From Deltaproteobacteria bacterium (GTDB lineage: Bacteria; Desulfobacterota; Deferrimicrobia; Deferrimicrobiales; Deferrimicrobiaceae), in the NCBI GenBank assembly GCA_017889845.1, contig JAGGAJ010000032.1, positions 1-13,040 of the forward strand: a stretch of DNA of 13,040 nucleotides, in the 5' to 3' direction. The position numbers and the translations under genes are program-made. The notes below the pieces were generated by a model. It searched no databases. It was given only the letters and a program-made list of their open reading frames with translations, and had not been told where the DNA came from. This document shows, one piece after another, positions 1 to 8,154 of the stretch. Position 1 is the first letter of the stretch. The number at the start of each line of letters is the position of its first letter.

Positions 1-1227
1 GGCCGTCAGCGCGCGCGGATCCCGGGGATTCCCCGCAACGCGCCGCTCCAGGACCGCCAGTCCCTCCGCGAACGGTTCCGTCGGAGATGCGGCCTCCGTC
101 TCCCGCGCGGGCTCGTGCCGGGCGGCGCGCTCCCGCAATTCCGCCCGGATGGCCGGCAGGTGCCGGCGAATCTCCGGAAGCGCGACCCGGCGGAGTTCGC
201 AACGCCCCGGCGCCACGACCAGGGGAAGATCCACCTCGGACAAGATCCGCTTCTTGTCCATGCCGATCGCCGCGGCGATCGAGGACAGCGGCAGATCCGG
301 GTCGTCCAAGTCGTACCCCATATCGAGGAGCAGGGAAACGGTGCCTTCCGCGAGGGCGGCGGGTGTCGCTCCGAGGATGCGCCCGAGGACGGCTTCCCAG
401 GCCAGCCCCATCGCGACCGCCTCCCCGTGAAGGAGGCGCCCGTACCCCCCCGCATTCTCCATCGCGTGGCCCACCGTGTGCCCGAGGTTGAGGATCCGGC
501 GCAGGGACGCTTCCCGCTCGTCCCGCTCCACAACCGACGCCTTGAACGCGACGCAGCGGCGGACGGCCCATCGCCATTCCTCGCCGGAGAACGACTTCCA
601 CCGGCTGCCCCGGGCGAGGAGCCGGTCCCAGAGCTCCCCGTCCCCGGCCAGCGCGCTCTTGACCACTTCCGCCATCCCCGCCTTGAGGTTGCGCTCGTCC
701 AGGGTAAGCAGGAACGCGTCGTCGACGAACACCGCGCGGGGCTGGTGGAACGCCCCGACGAGGTTCTTTCCCTCCGGGAGGTTGAACCCCGTCTTTCCGC
801 CGACGCTGCTGTCCACCTGGGAGAGGAGGGTCGTAGGCACCTGTATGTATGATATGCCGCGGAGGAACGTCGCGGCGGCGAAGCCGGCGAGGTCCCCCAC
901 GACCCCGCCGCCGAAGGCCACCACCAGGGAATCCCTCCCCGCGTCCCCGCGGGCGAGGAAGGCATAGATTTCCCGCACGGTGTCGAAGCTCTTGCTCTCC
1001 TCGCCGGGCGCGAGCGCGAGCACGCCGTGGGGAATACCGGAAAGCCAGCTGCGGATGTCGTCCCCGTAGATGGATGCCACGTTGCGGTCCGTCACCACGT
1101 GGACGGAGCCGCCCGGGTAGAAGCGGCAGATCCACTCCTGGAACAGCGGGTAAATGTCCCGGCCGAAGAAGATGTCGTAGGCCCGGTCGCCCAGCGCGAC
1201 CGTCAGCGTCTCGGGGGTCACTGTCAC
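1..1227 (-). CDS. aroB: 3-dehydroquinate synthase AroB (3' end off window), with C-terminal extension
   Basis: AroB converts DAHP to 3-dehydroquinate, the second step of the shikimate pathway, in the cytoplasm, using NAD+ and a divalent metal. The frame is open from 1227 to the window edge (409 codons, no stop). Visible family marks are the nucleotide-binding GGGVVGDLAGF, the SSVGGKTGFN lysine motif, and three metal ligands: Glu near residue 187 (MAEVVKS), His near 250 (NLGHTVGH) and His near 267 (LHGEA). These match the spacing of E. coli Glu184, His247 and His264. Two in-frame GTG codons (1227 and 1221) can start it; GTG 1227 overlaps the aroK stop as GTGA, so translation is probably coupled. 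AroB normally ends near residue 360, but this frame continues for at least 45 residues through a Glu/Ala/Pro-rich linker into AEGLAVLERRVAGNPRDPRA, which looks like the start of a TPR helix. The identification is very secure; the nature of the tail is inference. Confidence 0.96.
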   Translation of the reverse strand, partial: MTVTPETLTVALGDRAYDIFFGRDIYPLFQEWICRFYPGGSVHVVTDRNVASIYGDDIRSWLSGIPHGVLALAPGEESKSFDTVREIYAFLARGDAGRDSLVVAFGGGVVGDLAGFAAATFLRGISYIQVPTTLLSQVDSSVGGKTGFNLPEGKNLVGAFHQPRAVFVDDAFLLTLDERNLKAGMAEVVKSALAGDGELWDRLLARGSRWKSFSGEEWRWAVRRCVAFKASVVERDEREASLRRILNLGHTVGHAMENAGGYGRLLHGEAVAMGLAWEAVLGRILGATPAALAEGTVSLLLDMGYDLDDPDLPLSSIAAAIGMDKKRILSEVDLPLVVAPGRCELRRVALPEIRRHLPAIRAELRERAARHEPARETEAASPTEPFAEGLAVLERRVAGNPRDPRALTA

Positions 1228-1757
1228 CGCCTCTCCGTTTTCGACAGCCACTCCACTACCCGGTCCGCCACTTCCTCCACCGTCAGCCCGTCCGTGGCGA
1301 CGGTGTGGTCCGCCTTCCTGTACCCCGGCACCCTTCGGTCCAGAAGGTCGCGGACGACCCTCCCGCGGTCGCCACCCCCCAGCAGCGGCCGGTCGGAATT
1401 CCCCGGCAGGCGGGCGAGGAGAGTCTCCGCTCGGGCCTCGAGGTACACGACGGGGGCGTAGGCCGACAGCAGCGCCCGGTTCCCCTCCTCCAGGAACGCC
1501 CCGCCGCCCGTGGCCACCACTCTTCCGGGAACCGATAGGGCCTCTCGTAACGCGACCTTCTCCCGCTCACGGAAGGAGGGCTCCCCCTCCGCGGAGAAGA
1601 TCTCGCGGATCGGTTTCCCCGCCGCGCGCTCGATCCGGTCGTCCACGTCCACGAATTCGGCCCGGAGCTTCCGCGCCAGTCGCCTCCCGACGGAGGTCTT
1701 CCCCGACCCCATGAAGCCGACGAGAACCACCCCCGGAAACGTTCGGCCGCCCGTCAT
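1224..1757 (-). CDS. aroK: Shikimate kinase AroK
   Basis: Phosphorylates shikimate at the 3-hydroxyl with ATP, the fifth shikimate step, in the cytoplasm. The 177-residue length is normal for the family. It has a Walker A loop GFMGSGKT (residues 14-21), the DxD shikimate/Mg site (Asp37, Asp39 in FVDVDD), the FRxxE motif (residues 62-66), the GGG substrate loop (84-86), the lid arginine in SDRPLL, and a C-terminal RRVPGYRKA segment typical of the adenine-binding loop. The ATG overlaps the aroC stop as ATGA (1757-1754), and its own stop overlaps the aroB GTG, so aroC-aroK-aroB reads as one translationally coupled unit. A GGGG stretch just before the ATG is a weak ribosome binding site, consistent with coupling. 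Confidence 0.97.
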   Translation of the reverse strand: MTGGRTFPGVVLVGFMGSGKTSVGRRLARKLRAEFVDVDDRIERAAGKPIREIFSAEGEPSFREREKVALREALSVPGRVVATGGGAFLEEGNRALLSAYAPVVYLEARAETLLARLPGNSDRPLLGGGDRGRVVRDLLDRRVPGYRKADHTVATDGLTVEEVADRVVEWLSKTERR

Positions 1758-2947
1758 TCCCCGCAGATTCGCCGCAGGTAATGCGTGTAATTATAGAGGA
1801 TATCGCCCATCGCATCCCCCCCGAATTTCTCGAGGAACGCGTCCGCCAGGACGATGGCCGTCATCGCCTCCGACACGACGGATGCGGCGGGAACCGCGCA
1901 CACGTCGCTTCGCTCCCGGTGTGCGGTGGTGGCGTCGAACCGGTCGACCGTGACCGTGCGCAGCGGGCGGGACTGGGTGGGGATGGGCTTCATTGCCGCC
2001 CGGACGACCACGGCTTCCCCGTTGGTCATTCCCCCCTCCAGCCCCCCGGCGCGGTTCGTCTCCCGGTGAAACGGCAGCAGGAACGTGCCGAGGAACCGGT
2101 TTTCCGGGTCGCCGCCCGGGAACACCTCGTCGTGGACTTCCGCGCCCGGCCGGGATGCCAGGGCCATTCCCCCGCCGATCTCGACCCCCTTGATCGCGTG
2201 GATGCTCATCAGCGCGTGGCCCAGGCGTCCGTCCAGCCGGCGGTCCCACGACACGTACGACCCGAGTCCCGGGGGAACGCCCCTGGCGATCACCTCGACG
2301 ATCCCCCCCGCCGTGGTGCCCGCTTCCTTCACCTCGTCGATCATGCGGATGACCTTCGCCTCCGCCGCGGGGTCCGCCATCCGCAGGGGGCTCTTCTCCG
2401 CTTCCGCCGCCCGCACGGCGTTCCCCTCCACGTCCCGGGATACGCGGATCCCCCCGATGGACAGGACGTGGCCGACGATGGCGACGCCCAGTTCCGCCAG
2501 GAACCGCTTCGCCAGGGCCCCCGCCATCACCCGGGCCGCCGTCTCCCGCGCGCTCGCCCGTTCGAGGACGCTTCGCACGTCCCGGAGCGCGTACTTCAGG
2601 ACTCCCCCGAGGTCCGCGTGCCCGGGCCTTGCGGTGTCCAGCGTGGAGACGCCCGCGCCATCCCCCTCCTGCGCCATCTTGTCCCGCCAGTTGGCCCAGT
2701 CGCGGTTGCGCAGGAGCAACGCAACCGGGCCGCCGAGGGTCTTTCCGAACCGGACGCCGGAGAGGATCTCCACCTCGTCCTTCTCGATCTGCATCCTCTC
2801 CCCGCGGCCGTACCCCACCTGGCGTCTCGACAGCTCCCGGTCGACGTCCCGCGCCAGCACGGGAAGCCCCGACGGAAGACCCTCCGCGATCGTCACCAGG
2901 GCAGGGCCGTGCGTCTCCCCCGCCGTGCGGAACGTGAACCGTGCGAT
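1754..2947 (-). CDS. aroC: Chorismate synthase AroC, apparently starting at a non-standard ATC codon
   Basis: Makes chorismate from EPSP by 1,4-anti-elimination using reduced FMN, the last common step to aromatic amino acids. About 397 residues, usual for the family. The N-terminal block RTAGETHGPAL (residues 7-17, with the conserved His13), the FMN/phosphate motif RASARET (130-136), PGHAD (108-112) and the C-terminal RSDVCAVPA block (346-354) are all present. No ATG, GTG or TTG lies in frame upstream of the GETHG block. The first standard in-frame start, GTG at 2896, would remove the catalytic histidine motif. A strong GGAGG at 2961-2957 sits 9 nt before ATC 2947, in the context ATC-GCA-CGG-TTC, and a start there gives an N-terminus (xARFTFRTAGETHG) matching the family. 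I therefore place the start at ATC 2947; a single-base sequence error from ATG is the main alternative. First gene of the aroCKB unit. Confidence 0.93.
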   Translation of the reverse strand: MARFTFRTAGETHGPALVTIAEGLPSGLPVLARDVDRELSRRQVGYGRGERMQIEKDEVEILSGVRFGKTLGGPVALLLRNRDWANWRDKMAQEGDGAGVSTLDTARPGHADLGGVLKYALRDVRSVLERASARETAARVMAGALAKRFLAELGVAIVGHVLSIGGIRVSRDVEGNAVRAAEAEKSPLRMADPAAEAKVIRMIDEVKEAGTTAGGIVEVIARGVPPGLGSYVSWDRRLDGRLGHALMSIHAIKGVEIGGGMALASRPGAEVHDEVFPGGDPENRFLGTFLLPFHRETNRAGGLEGGMTNGEAVVVRAAMKPIPTQSRPLRTVTVDRFDATTAHRERSDVCAVPAASVVSEAMTAIVLADAFLEKFGGDAMGDILYNYTHYLRRICGE

Positions 2948-2953
2948 GTCCTT

Positions 2954-2963
2954 CCCCCTCCCC
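2954..2963 (-). promoter_or_regulatory. Ribosome binding site of aroC
   Basis: On the minus strand 2963-2954 reads GGGGAGGGGG, the strongest Shine-Dalgarno-like tract in the pilQ-aroC gap. The GGAGG core (2961-2957) lies 9 nt before ATC 2947 and supports initiation there rather than at the downstream GTG 2896. It begins only about 10 nt after the hairpin at 2974-3009. Confidence 0.6.
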
Positions 2964-2973
2964 GCGAAATGGA

Positions 2974-3009
2974 AAAGGGCACCCGGGCGGTGTCGGCCGG
3001 GTGCCCTTT
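2974..3009 (-). terminator. Hairpin terminator after pilQ (possible aroC leader attenuator)
   Basis: A perfect 13-bp stem (2974-2986 paired with 2997-3009, one arm AAAGGGCACCCGG) closes a 10-nt loop. On the minus strand the stem is followed by TTTTCC, giving a short U-tract. It lies 20 nt after the pilQ stop (3030), which fits intrinsic termination of the pil operon. The U-tract is short (four T), so termination may be partial. Because aroC begins only about 27 nt further on, either readthrough feeds aroCKB or a promoter hides in the 3' end of pilQ. The stem could also act on the plus strand, where TTTC follows it, but no plus-strand gene ends here. Confidence 0.75.
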
Positions 3010-3029
3010 CGCCTGCCCCTCGACCCGGG

Positions 3030-5348
3030 TCAGTTCGCCTTCGCCTGGATCGGCTCGGGCTTGATGACCTTCGGGGTGATGAAGATCAGGAGTTCCCGGT
3101 TTCTCGCGGTGTTGATGTCCTTCCGGAACAGGTACCCCAGCACGGGAATCTTGGAGAGCCAGGGGAGTCCGGACTGGCTTTCCGATCGGGCGACCTGGAT
3201 GATCCCGCCGATCACCGCCGTCTCCCCGTCCTGGATCAGGACCTCCGTGGTCGCCTTCTTCTTGTTGATCGCCAGCTGCCCGGTCGGCGTCGTCTCGCCC
3301 GGGGAGTCGTTCTGCGCGTCCACCTTCATCGAGACGCGCCCGTCCGGCGTGATATGCGGGGTGACCTTCAGCCGCAAGGTGGCGTCGACAAACTGCGTCT
3401 GCGTGCCGGACGCCGAAACCGTGGAGTAGGGTATCTGCGTCCCCTGCTCGATCGTCGCCTCCTTGTTGTCCACCGTGACAACCTTGGGCGACGACACGAT
3501 CTTCGCGTTGCCCGAGGATTCCAGCGCCGAAAGCGCCAGATCCAGCCGCAGGTTGTCCTTCAGGATCCCGAAGGCGATCCCCCCTCCGGACCCCGCGCCG
3601 ATCGCGGCCGGGAGGTTCACGGCCCAGTTCCCCGGGGGGGTGGTGGCGTTGAAGGGGTCGGTGGTCGCCGCGACGATCGGCGCACCGGGGTTGGACGCGC
3701 CCGTGACGTCCTGCGCCCCGGTCATCCCGTATTGCGTGGACGATCCCGCCCGGAAGGAACCGCCCCACTGGATGCCCAGCTCCCGCGCGAACGTGGTCTC
3801 GACCTCCACGATGCGCGCCTCGATCAGGACCTGCGGGGTGGCCGTGTCGAGCCGCGTGACCAGTGCCCGGATCTCCTCGATGTTCTGCGGCAGGTCGCGG
3901 ATGATCAGGACGTTGGTCCGGTCGTCGCTGTCGATCTTCCCGAACTTGGAGGCGAGCGGCTTGATCTTGGCCATCATGTCGGACGACTTGGAATAGCTCA
4001 CCGGGATCGTGTCGAACACCGATTCCTGCGTCGCCCGGGCTTCGGCGGAGCGGTTCAGCGCCTCCGCCTTCGACTGCTCGATCTGCTTCTGGGCGTTCAG
4101 CCGGTCCTGCTCCTCCTTCTGCAGCGAGGCGATCGGGGCGATCCGCAGCACGTTCCCCTCCATCGTCGCGCCGAGGTTCTTGGAGCGCAGGACGATATCG
4201 AGCGCCTGGTCCCAGGGGACGTTGACCAGCCGGACGGAAACCTTCCCCTTGACGTCGTCCGAGGTGATGATGTTGAGGTTGCTCACCTCCGCGATGATCC
4301 GGAAGACGTTGGCGAGATCCGCGTCCTTGAAGTCCATCGATATCCGCTGTCCCGTGTATTTCCGTCCCGTGTCGCTGATGCCCATCAGGAAGCCCCACTG
4401 CTGGGGACCCGCGGGCGCTTCCGCCGCCCCGGACCCTTCCGGGGCCTCCCTCACCGGGCGAACTGCCTGCGGGGTCGCCTCCACGGTCGCCCGGGAGACG
4501 AGTTCGCCGCCCGGAGGGGCGGCATCCTTCGGGAATGCGACGACGACCGTGCCGTTCTTCCTCTCCACCGTGTAGGCCGACCCGGGGGCGAATCCGACCG
4601 CCACCGCGATACCCTTCTTCACCCGGGAGGGGGTGATCCCCTTGACGGGGATCCCGAACTTGCGGGCATCGACCGGCCGGAGCAGGCCCTTGTCCGCCGA
4701 AACGTCCGGGAACGACAGGGTCACGCTCCCTTCCTTTTTCGACACCTGGTACGCCGGGTTCCCGGCCGTCGCGATCACGACGTTCGACGACGCGGGCAGG
4801 TCCTCGAGGTCGATCCCGAGGATAGCCGGGCCCTTCGGGGGTTCCTTCCCCTCCTGGAACCGCTCCACGCTGGTGACCTTCTCCTCCGGGCCGCCCCCGA
4901 CGGAAAGCGAGAGGACGCCCCCCTCGGAGTTCACGATGAACGGCATCGGGCGATCGCCCGGCGTCTCCACGAGCAGGCGAAGCTTCCTGTCCTGGGCGGA
5001 CATCTTGACAGCCTTCACCTGCGGGGTTCCCACCGGGATCTCGGAGGCCGCCGCTCCCTGCTCGACCCCCCAGATGTCCACCACGATCCGGAAGGGGTCG
5101 TCCAGCTTGAAGGAGTTGTAGTTCTCGATGGCCCCGTCGACTACCGCCTGGATCGTCGTGCTGTACGGGGATTTGGTGACGGTCACTTCCCGGATCCTGG
5201 CGCCCTTTCCCTCCGCCTGCTGCTGCGGCGCCGGCGTCGGGGCTTCCGCCGCGAAAGCCGGAAGGGCGATCGCGCAGGCGAGGATGAGCGCCGCCATCGG
5301 GGCGCGGGACCGAAGGCTCCGGCCCGTGGGCCGTAACGGGATCATCAT
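3030..5348 (-). CDS. pilQ: Type IV pilus secretin PilQ
   Basis: Outer-membrane secretin that forms the gated pore through which the pilus passes. 772 residues. The signal peptide has a basic start, a hydrophobic core MAALILACAIALPA and a likely cleavage after AFA near residue 33. Two AMIN domains, which bind peptidoglycan in this family, lie at about 48-140 and 174-271. A Pro/Ala-rich linker follows, then an STN/N0 domain (about 335-390), an N1-type domain (about 430-500), and the secretin core from about 504 (TPQVLIEARIVEVE) to the end. The core includes the signature GLPWLSKIPVLGYLF near 728 and RELLIFITPKVI. AGGAGG sits 6 nt before ATG 5348, which overlaps the pilP stop as TAATG; a second ATG at 5345 is also possible. 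Last gene of the pil operon, followed by a hairpin terminator. Confidence 0.97.
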   Translation of the reverse strand: MMIPLRPTGRSLRSRAPMAALILACAIALPAFAAEAPTPAPQQQAEGKGARIREVTVTKSPYSTTIQAVVDGAIENYNSFKLDDPFRIVVDIWGVEQGAAASEIPVGTPQVKAVKMSAQDRKLRLLVETPGDRPMPFIVNSEGGVLSLSVGGGPEEKVTSVERFQEGKEPPKGPAILGIDLEDLPASSNVVIATAGNPAYQVSKKEGSVTLSFPDVSADKGLLRPVDARKFGIPVKGITPSRVKKGIAVAVGFAPGSAYTVERKNGTVVVAFPKDAAPPGGELVSRATVEATPQAVRPVREAPEGSGAAEAPAGPQQWGFLMGISDTGRKYTGQRISMDFKDADLANVFRIIAEVSNLNIITSDDVKGKVSVRLVNVPWDQALDIVLRSKNLGATMEGNVLRIAPIASLQKEEQDRLNAQKQIEQSKAEALNRSAEARATQESVFDTIPVSYSKSSDMMAKIKPLASKFGKIDSDDRTNVLIIRDLPQNIEEIRALVTRLDTATPQVLIEARIVEVETTFARELGIQWGGSFRAGSSTQYGMTGAQDVTGASNPGAPIVAATTDPFNATTPPGNWAVNLPAAIGAGSGGGIAFGILKDNLRLDLALSALESSGNAKIVSSPKVVTVDNKEATIEQGTQIPYSTVSASGTQTQFVDATLRLKVTPHITPDGRVSMKVDAQNDSPGETTPTGQLAINKKKATTEVLIQDGETAVIGGIIQVARSESQSGLPWLSKIPVLGYLFRKDINTARNRELLIFITPKVIKPEPIQAKAN

Positions 5349-5899
5349 TATTTTCCTCCTGCCGTGGTGAGCTGCAGCGTGTTCTCCCTGAACATCTTCT
5401 CCCCCTGATATCCGGAGTACTCCTCGCGCACGAACAGTTCCTTCTCCGTGATCCGGGTCACGACGCCCCCCGCGCGGCCGATGCGGGACCCCGTGGTGAC
5501 CGAGTATCCCTTCCCTTCTGCGTCCTCGACGAGCGCTTTCGGGCCCTTCTTCGTCCACAGGATGCCCACCAGTTTCAGCTCGCCCAGCTCGTACCGCTGG
5601 ATCGGCGGAACGGCGGCCAGGTCGTTTTTCCCGCGTTGCGGCGTCACCTCCCGTACGAAGGAAACGAAGGGATCCCGTTTCCCGCGGGGGTCGTACAGGG
5701 AGGCGGTTTCCGCCTTTTTCTGCGGTTCTTCCGCCTTCCGGGAAGCCGGCTGCGGGCTTGCCTGCGCCTTGGGGGCGGGTTTCCCCACCACCGGCTGCGG
5801 AGGAGGGGCCTCCTTGGCACACCCGGCCGCTACCCCGACGGCGAAGACGGCGGCGGTAAGCCAGGCGGGGAAATACCGCATCCGGGAGGCGGGCATCAT
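5348..5899 (-). CDS. pilP: Type IV pilus lipoprotein PilP
   Basis: PilP is the periplasmic lipoprotein that links the inner-membrane PilN-PilO pair to the PilQ secretin. About 183 residues. The N-terminus has a hydrophobic stretch ending in VAAGC (Cys27), a slightly weak lipobox with Ala at -3, where lipid attachment is expected. A Pro/Ala/Lys-rich flexible linker (about 30-65) precedes the family motif DPRGKRDPF and a compact beta domain (about 95-175, YELGELKLVGILW...). ATG 5899 overlaps the pilO stop as ATGA; ATGs at 5896 and 5881 (MRYF) are alternative starts, and all keep the lipobox. The stop overlaps the pilQ ATG by one base, so the pair is coupled. Confidence 0.95.
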   Translation of the reverse strand: MMPASRMRYFPAWLTAAVFAVGVAAGCAKEAPPPQPVVGKPAPKAQASPQPASRKAEEPQKKAETASLYDPRGKRDPFVSFVREVTPQRGKNDLAAVPPIQRYELGELKLVGILWTKKGPKALVEDAEGKGYSVTTGSRIGRAGGVVTRITEKELFVREEYSGYQGEKMFRENTLQLTTAGGK

Positions 5900-6513
5900 T
5901 TCGCCGTCCCCTTCCCGCCCGCGGCGGGGGTTGCGGCGGCGGCCTGCTCGAGGAAGCGGTACGTCGTGGCGGTGCAGGTGATGGTCTCCAGCACGAGGTT
6001 GTCCCCGGCCGGCTTGGGCGCGGTGAATGCGATGTTCGACAGGTTCACGATGCGGGGGTAATGCCTGACCCTGTCCGCGAAGAGGGCGAAGCTGTTGTAA
6101 TCTCCGGTCACGGAGATCGCCACCGGGATCTCCGCGTAGAATTCCTTCTTCGCCTCCCCCCCGGGGGCGAATCGGATGAAGTCGAGCCCCGACTCCTTCC
6201 CCAGGTCGGAGACGCTCTTCAGGAGGGACGGGATCTCCGCGGAGTTCGGCAGCTGCTCCAGCAGCACGGAAAGCTGCCCCTCCAGGCGGCGCACCTCTTC
6301 CTGGAAGGACTTCAGGTTCCCGGCGATCACCTCCTGCTCCTTGATCTTGCTCCGGAGGTTGGCCAGGTTGCTCTCCAGGGATGCGACCTGTTGCGACGCT
6401 TCCCGGTAGTAGAGGTAATAGTACCCCACCACGACGAGGAGGCAGAACAGGACCGCGAGGATCGCCTTCTGCTTCGTCGGTATCTTCGCGAGGTCGCCCA
6501 GTTTTCGCGCCAT
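5896..6513 (-). CDS. pilO: Type IV pilus inner-membrane alignment protein PilO
   Basis: PilO pairs with PilN in the inner membrane and helps span the periplasm to PilP and PilQ. 205 residues: a short basic cytoplasmic start with KIPTKQK, one transmembrane helix (about 17-36), a coiled coil (about 38-85, ASLESNLANLRSKIKEQE), then a ferredoxin-like periplasmic domain (about 95-185) with the family-typical GDYNSFALFADRV segment. The C-terminus is Ala/Gly-rich and probably disordered. GGGAGAGG precedes ATG 6513 at good spacing. It lies 27 nt after pilN, the only non-overlapping junction inside pilMNOPQ. Confidence 0.95.
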   Translation of the reverse strand: MARKLGDLAKIPTKQKAILAVLFCLLVVVGYYYLYYREASQQVASLESNLANLRSKIKEQEVIAGNLKSFQEEVRRLEGQLSVLLEQLPNSAEIPSLLKSVSDLGKESGLDFIRFAPGGEAKKEFYAEIPVAISVTGDYNSFALFADRVRHYPRIVNLSNIAFTAPKPAGDNLVLETITCTATTYRFLEQAAAATPAAGGKGTAK

Positions 6514-6540
6514 TCCGTGTCCTCTCCCGGCGGTTCGGCG

Positions 6541-7074
6541 TCAGTTGACGGGCTGGAACGTCAGGTTGAAACGCACCAGCTTGGTGTTCGCCACCCTCGT
6601 CTGCTCCGCCGCGCCGAGCACGACGTCGCGGAAGCGGCCGCTCTGTCCGAGGGAGGTCATGAAGTTGGCGATCGTATGGTTGTTCAGGGCGACCCCCGAC
6701 AGGGTCACCTTTTCCGGTTGGATATTGAGGGTTTCGATCCAGCATTTCTCCGGGATCGCGGCGGAGATCGCCTCGAGGTACCTCACCGGCCCGACCCTTC
6801 CGGTCTGGAGGTTCGAGATGATGTCGACCTTCTTCTGGAGCTCCGCCTTGCGGGCCTTGAACTTCTCCACCTCGCCGATTTCCTTCTTCAGCCGCTCGAT
6901 GTCGGCGTTCGCCTTCTGGATGTCGGCGTTCAGCCGGGAGATCTTCCCCGTGACTGTCGTGTGGAAGTAGAAGGTTCCCGCCAGGACGAGCACCGGAACG
7001 ATGAGGTAGGTGAAGTCGACGTTGAGCTCCCTGCGCTTCTTCCGTTTTCCCCGGATGAGGTTGATCCGGATCAT
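6541..7074 (-). CDS. pilN: Type IV pilus inner-membrane protein PilN
   Basis: PilN binds the actin-like PilM through its short cytoplasmic tail and pairs with PilO in the periplasm. 177 residues. The tail MIRINLIRGKRKKRREL carries the INL motif that docks into PilM in this family, here INLIRG rather than the common INLLPWR. A single transmembrane helix follows (about 24-42), then a coiled coil (about 45-85, rich in Lys, Glu and Leu) and a periplasmic ferredoxin-like domain (about 95-175). ATG 7074 overlaps the pilM stop as ATGA, so it is probably translated by coupling. Fully consistent with its place between pilM and pilO. Confidence 0.95.
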   Translation of the reverse strand: MIRINLIRGKRKKRRELNVDFTYLIVPVLVLAGTFYFHTTVTGKISRLNADIQKANADIERLKKEIGEVEKFKARKAELQKKVDIISNLQTGRVGPVRYLEAISAAIPEKCWIETLNIQPEKVTLSGVALNNHTIANFMTSLGQSGRFRDVVLGAAEQTRVANTKLVRFNLTFQPVN

Positions 7075-8132
7075 CCGCGAGCCTCCAGGTTCCGCAGCGC
7101 GAGGCCGATCGAGACGGTTGCGGCGGTGTTGAATTGGGAAACCACGGCCGGGTCGACGGTCTTCTCGTCCACCGAAAGTCCCTGGATCGGGTCGAAGATC
7201 TCCACCTCCACCCCGATCTTCTCGGCGAGGATCTCCTTCAGAAAGGAGGAGCGGGCCGCCCCCCCCGTGAGGTACACCTTGGTCACCAGGCGGTCCGGGT
7301 AGGTGGCGGAGAAGAAGTTGTACGAACGCTGGGCTTCCGTGGCGAGAATGGTGGAAACCGTCCTCATGATTTCGCCGAGTTTCGCCGACCGCTCCCCGGG
7401 ATCCTTCTTGCCGGTCTTGTACTCCTCGGCCATCTCGAAGCCGACGGCCAGCTGCTTCTGGATCTCCGAGGTGTACATGCCGCCCCCCATGGGGACGTCG
7501 CGGGTGAAGAGGGGCACGCCGGCGTGGAGGATGTTGATGTTCATGAAGGAGGCGCCCACGTTCACCACCATCGGAACCTGCTCGTCGGAGACCGGGCGGG
7601 TCAGTTCGAAGGCGTTGCCCGCCGCAAGGGAGTCGATGTCGACGATCCGCGGGACCAGCCCTGCGTCGCGCACCACCGATATGTAGTCGTTGATCAGCTC
7701 CGTCTTCGCCGCCACCAGGAGGACGTCCATCTTCGACGGGTCGTCCTTCAGGGGGCCGATCACCTGGAAATCGATCTTCACGTCCTTGATGTCGAAGGGG
7801 ATGTACTGCTCCACCTCCCACTGGATCGACTCCTCCAGTTCCTCGGCCGTGGTCGTGGGAAGCTGGACCTTCTTGATGATGACCGAGTGCCCGGAGAGGG
7901 CGATGGCCACCTCCTTCTCGTGGATCTTGAGCTCCCGCATGGCGGTCCGGATCCCCTCCACCACGGAGGAGTGGTCCATGATGGCCCCGTCGACGATGGA
8001 GTCCGCCGGCAGCGGGAAGACGCCGAACTTCCTCAGCCGGTTCTCGGCCCCGTCCGCCCGGACGTGCGCCATCTTCACGGAGCTCGACCCGATGTCCAGC
8101 CCGACCACATCCTTGCTGCCGAACAGACCCAT
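7071..8132 (-). CDS. pilM: Type IV pilus actin-like ATPase PilM
   Basis: PilM is a FtsA/actin-fold cytoplasmic protein that forms a ring under the pilus machine and connects PilN to the motors. 353 residues. Seen features are the N-terminal phosphate-1 motif VGLDIGSSSVKMAHV (from about residue 10), the PilM-type stretch ESIQWEVEQYIPFDI (about 100-114), the adenosine-loop motif VYLTGGAA in the C-terminal third, and a final GLALRNLEARG. The start MGLFGSKD at ATG 8132 is chosen because GGGGG lies 6 nt upstream and it gives the usual family N-terminus; the open frame extends about 20 codons further without homology-like content. It follows the XRE gene by 22 nt and probably shares its promoter. 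Confidence 0.96.
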   Translation of the reverse strand: MGLFGSKDVVGLDIGSSSVKMAHVRADGAENRLRKFGVFPLPADSIVDGAIMDHSSVVEGIRTAMRELKIHEKEVAIALSGHSVIIKKVQLPTTTAEELEESIQWEVEQYIPFDIKDVKIDFQVIGPLKDDPSKMDVLLVAAKTELINDYISVVRDAGLVPRIVDIDSLAAGNAFELTRPVSDEQVPMVVNVGASFMNINILHAGVPLFTRDVPMGGGMYTSEIQKQLAVGFEMAEEYKTGKKDPGERSAKLGEIMRTVSTILATEAQRSYNFFSATYPDRLVTKVYLTGGAARSSFLKEILAEKIGVEVEIFDPIQGLSVDEKTVDPAVVSQFNTAATVSIGLALRNLEARG

Positions 8133-8154
8133 CGATTCCCCCGTGCCCCTGCCG

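Noticed and set aside
6..965. Minus-strand open frame of 319 codons in the aroB region
   Set aside because: A frame-shifted shadow: the true aroB frame carries all the catalytic motifs.
2085..5336. Very long plus-strand open frame (1083 codons) opposite aroC and pilQ
   Set aside because: It is antisense to two well-supported genes, has low-complexity Arg/Pro/Asp-rich content with no recognisable domain, and arises from GC-biased third positions that remove stops.
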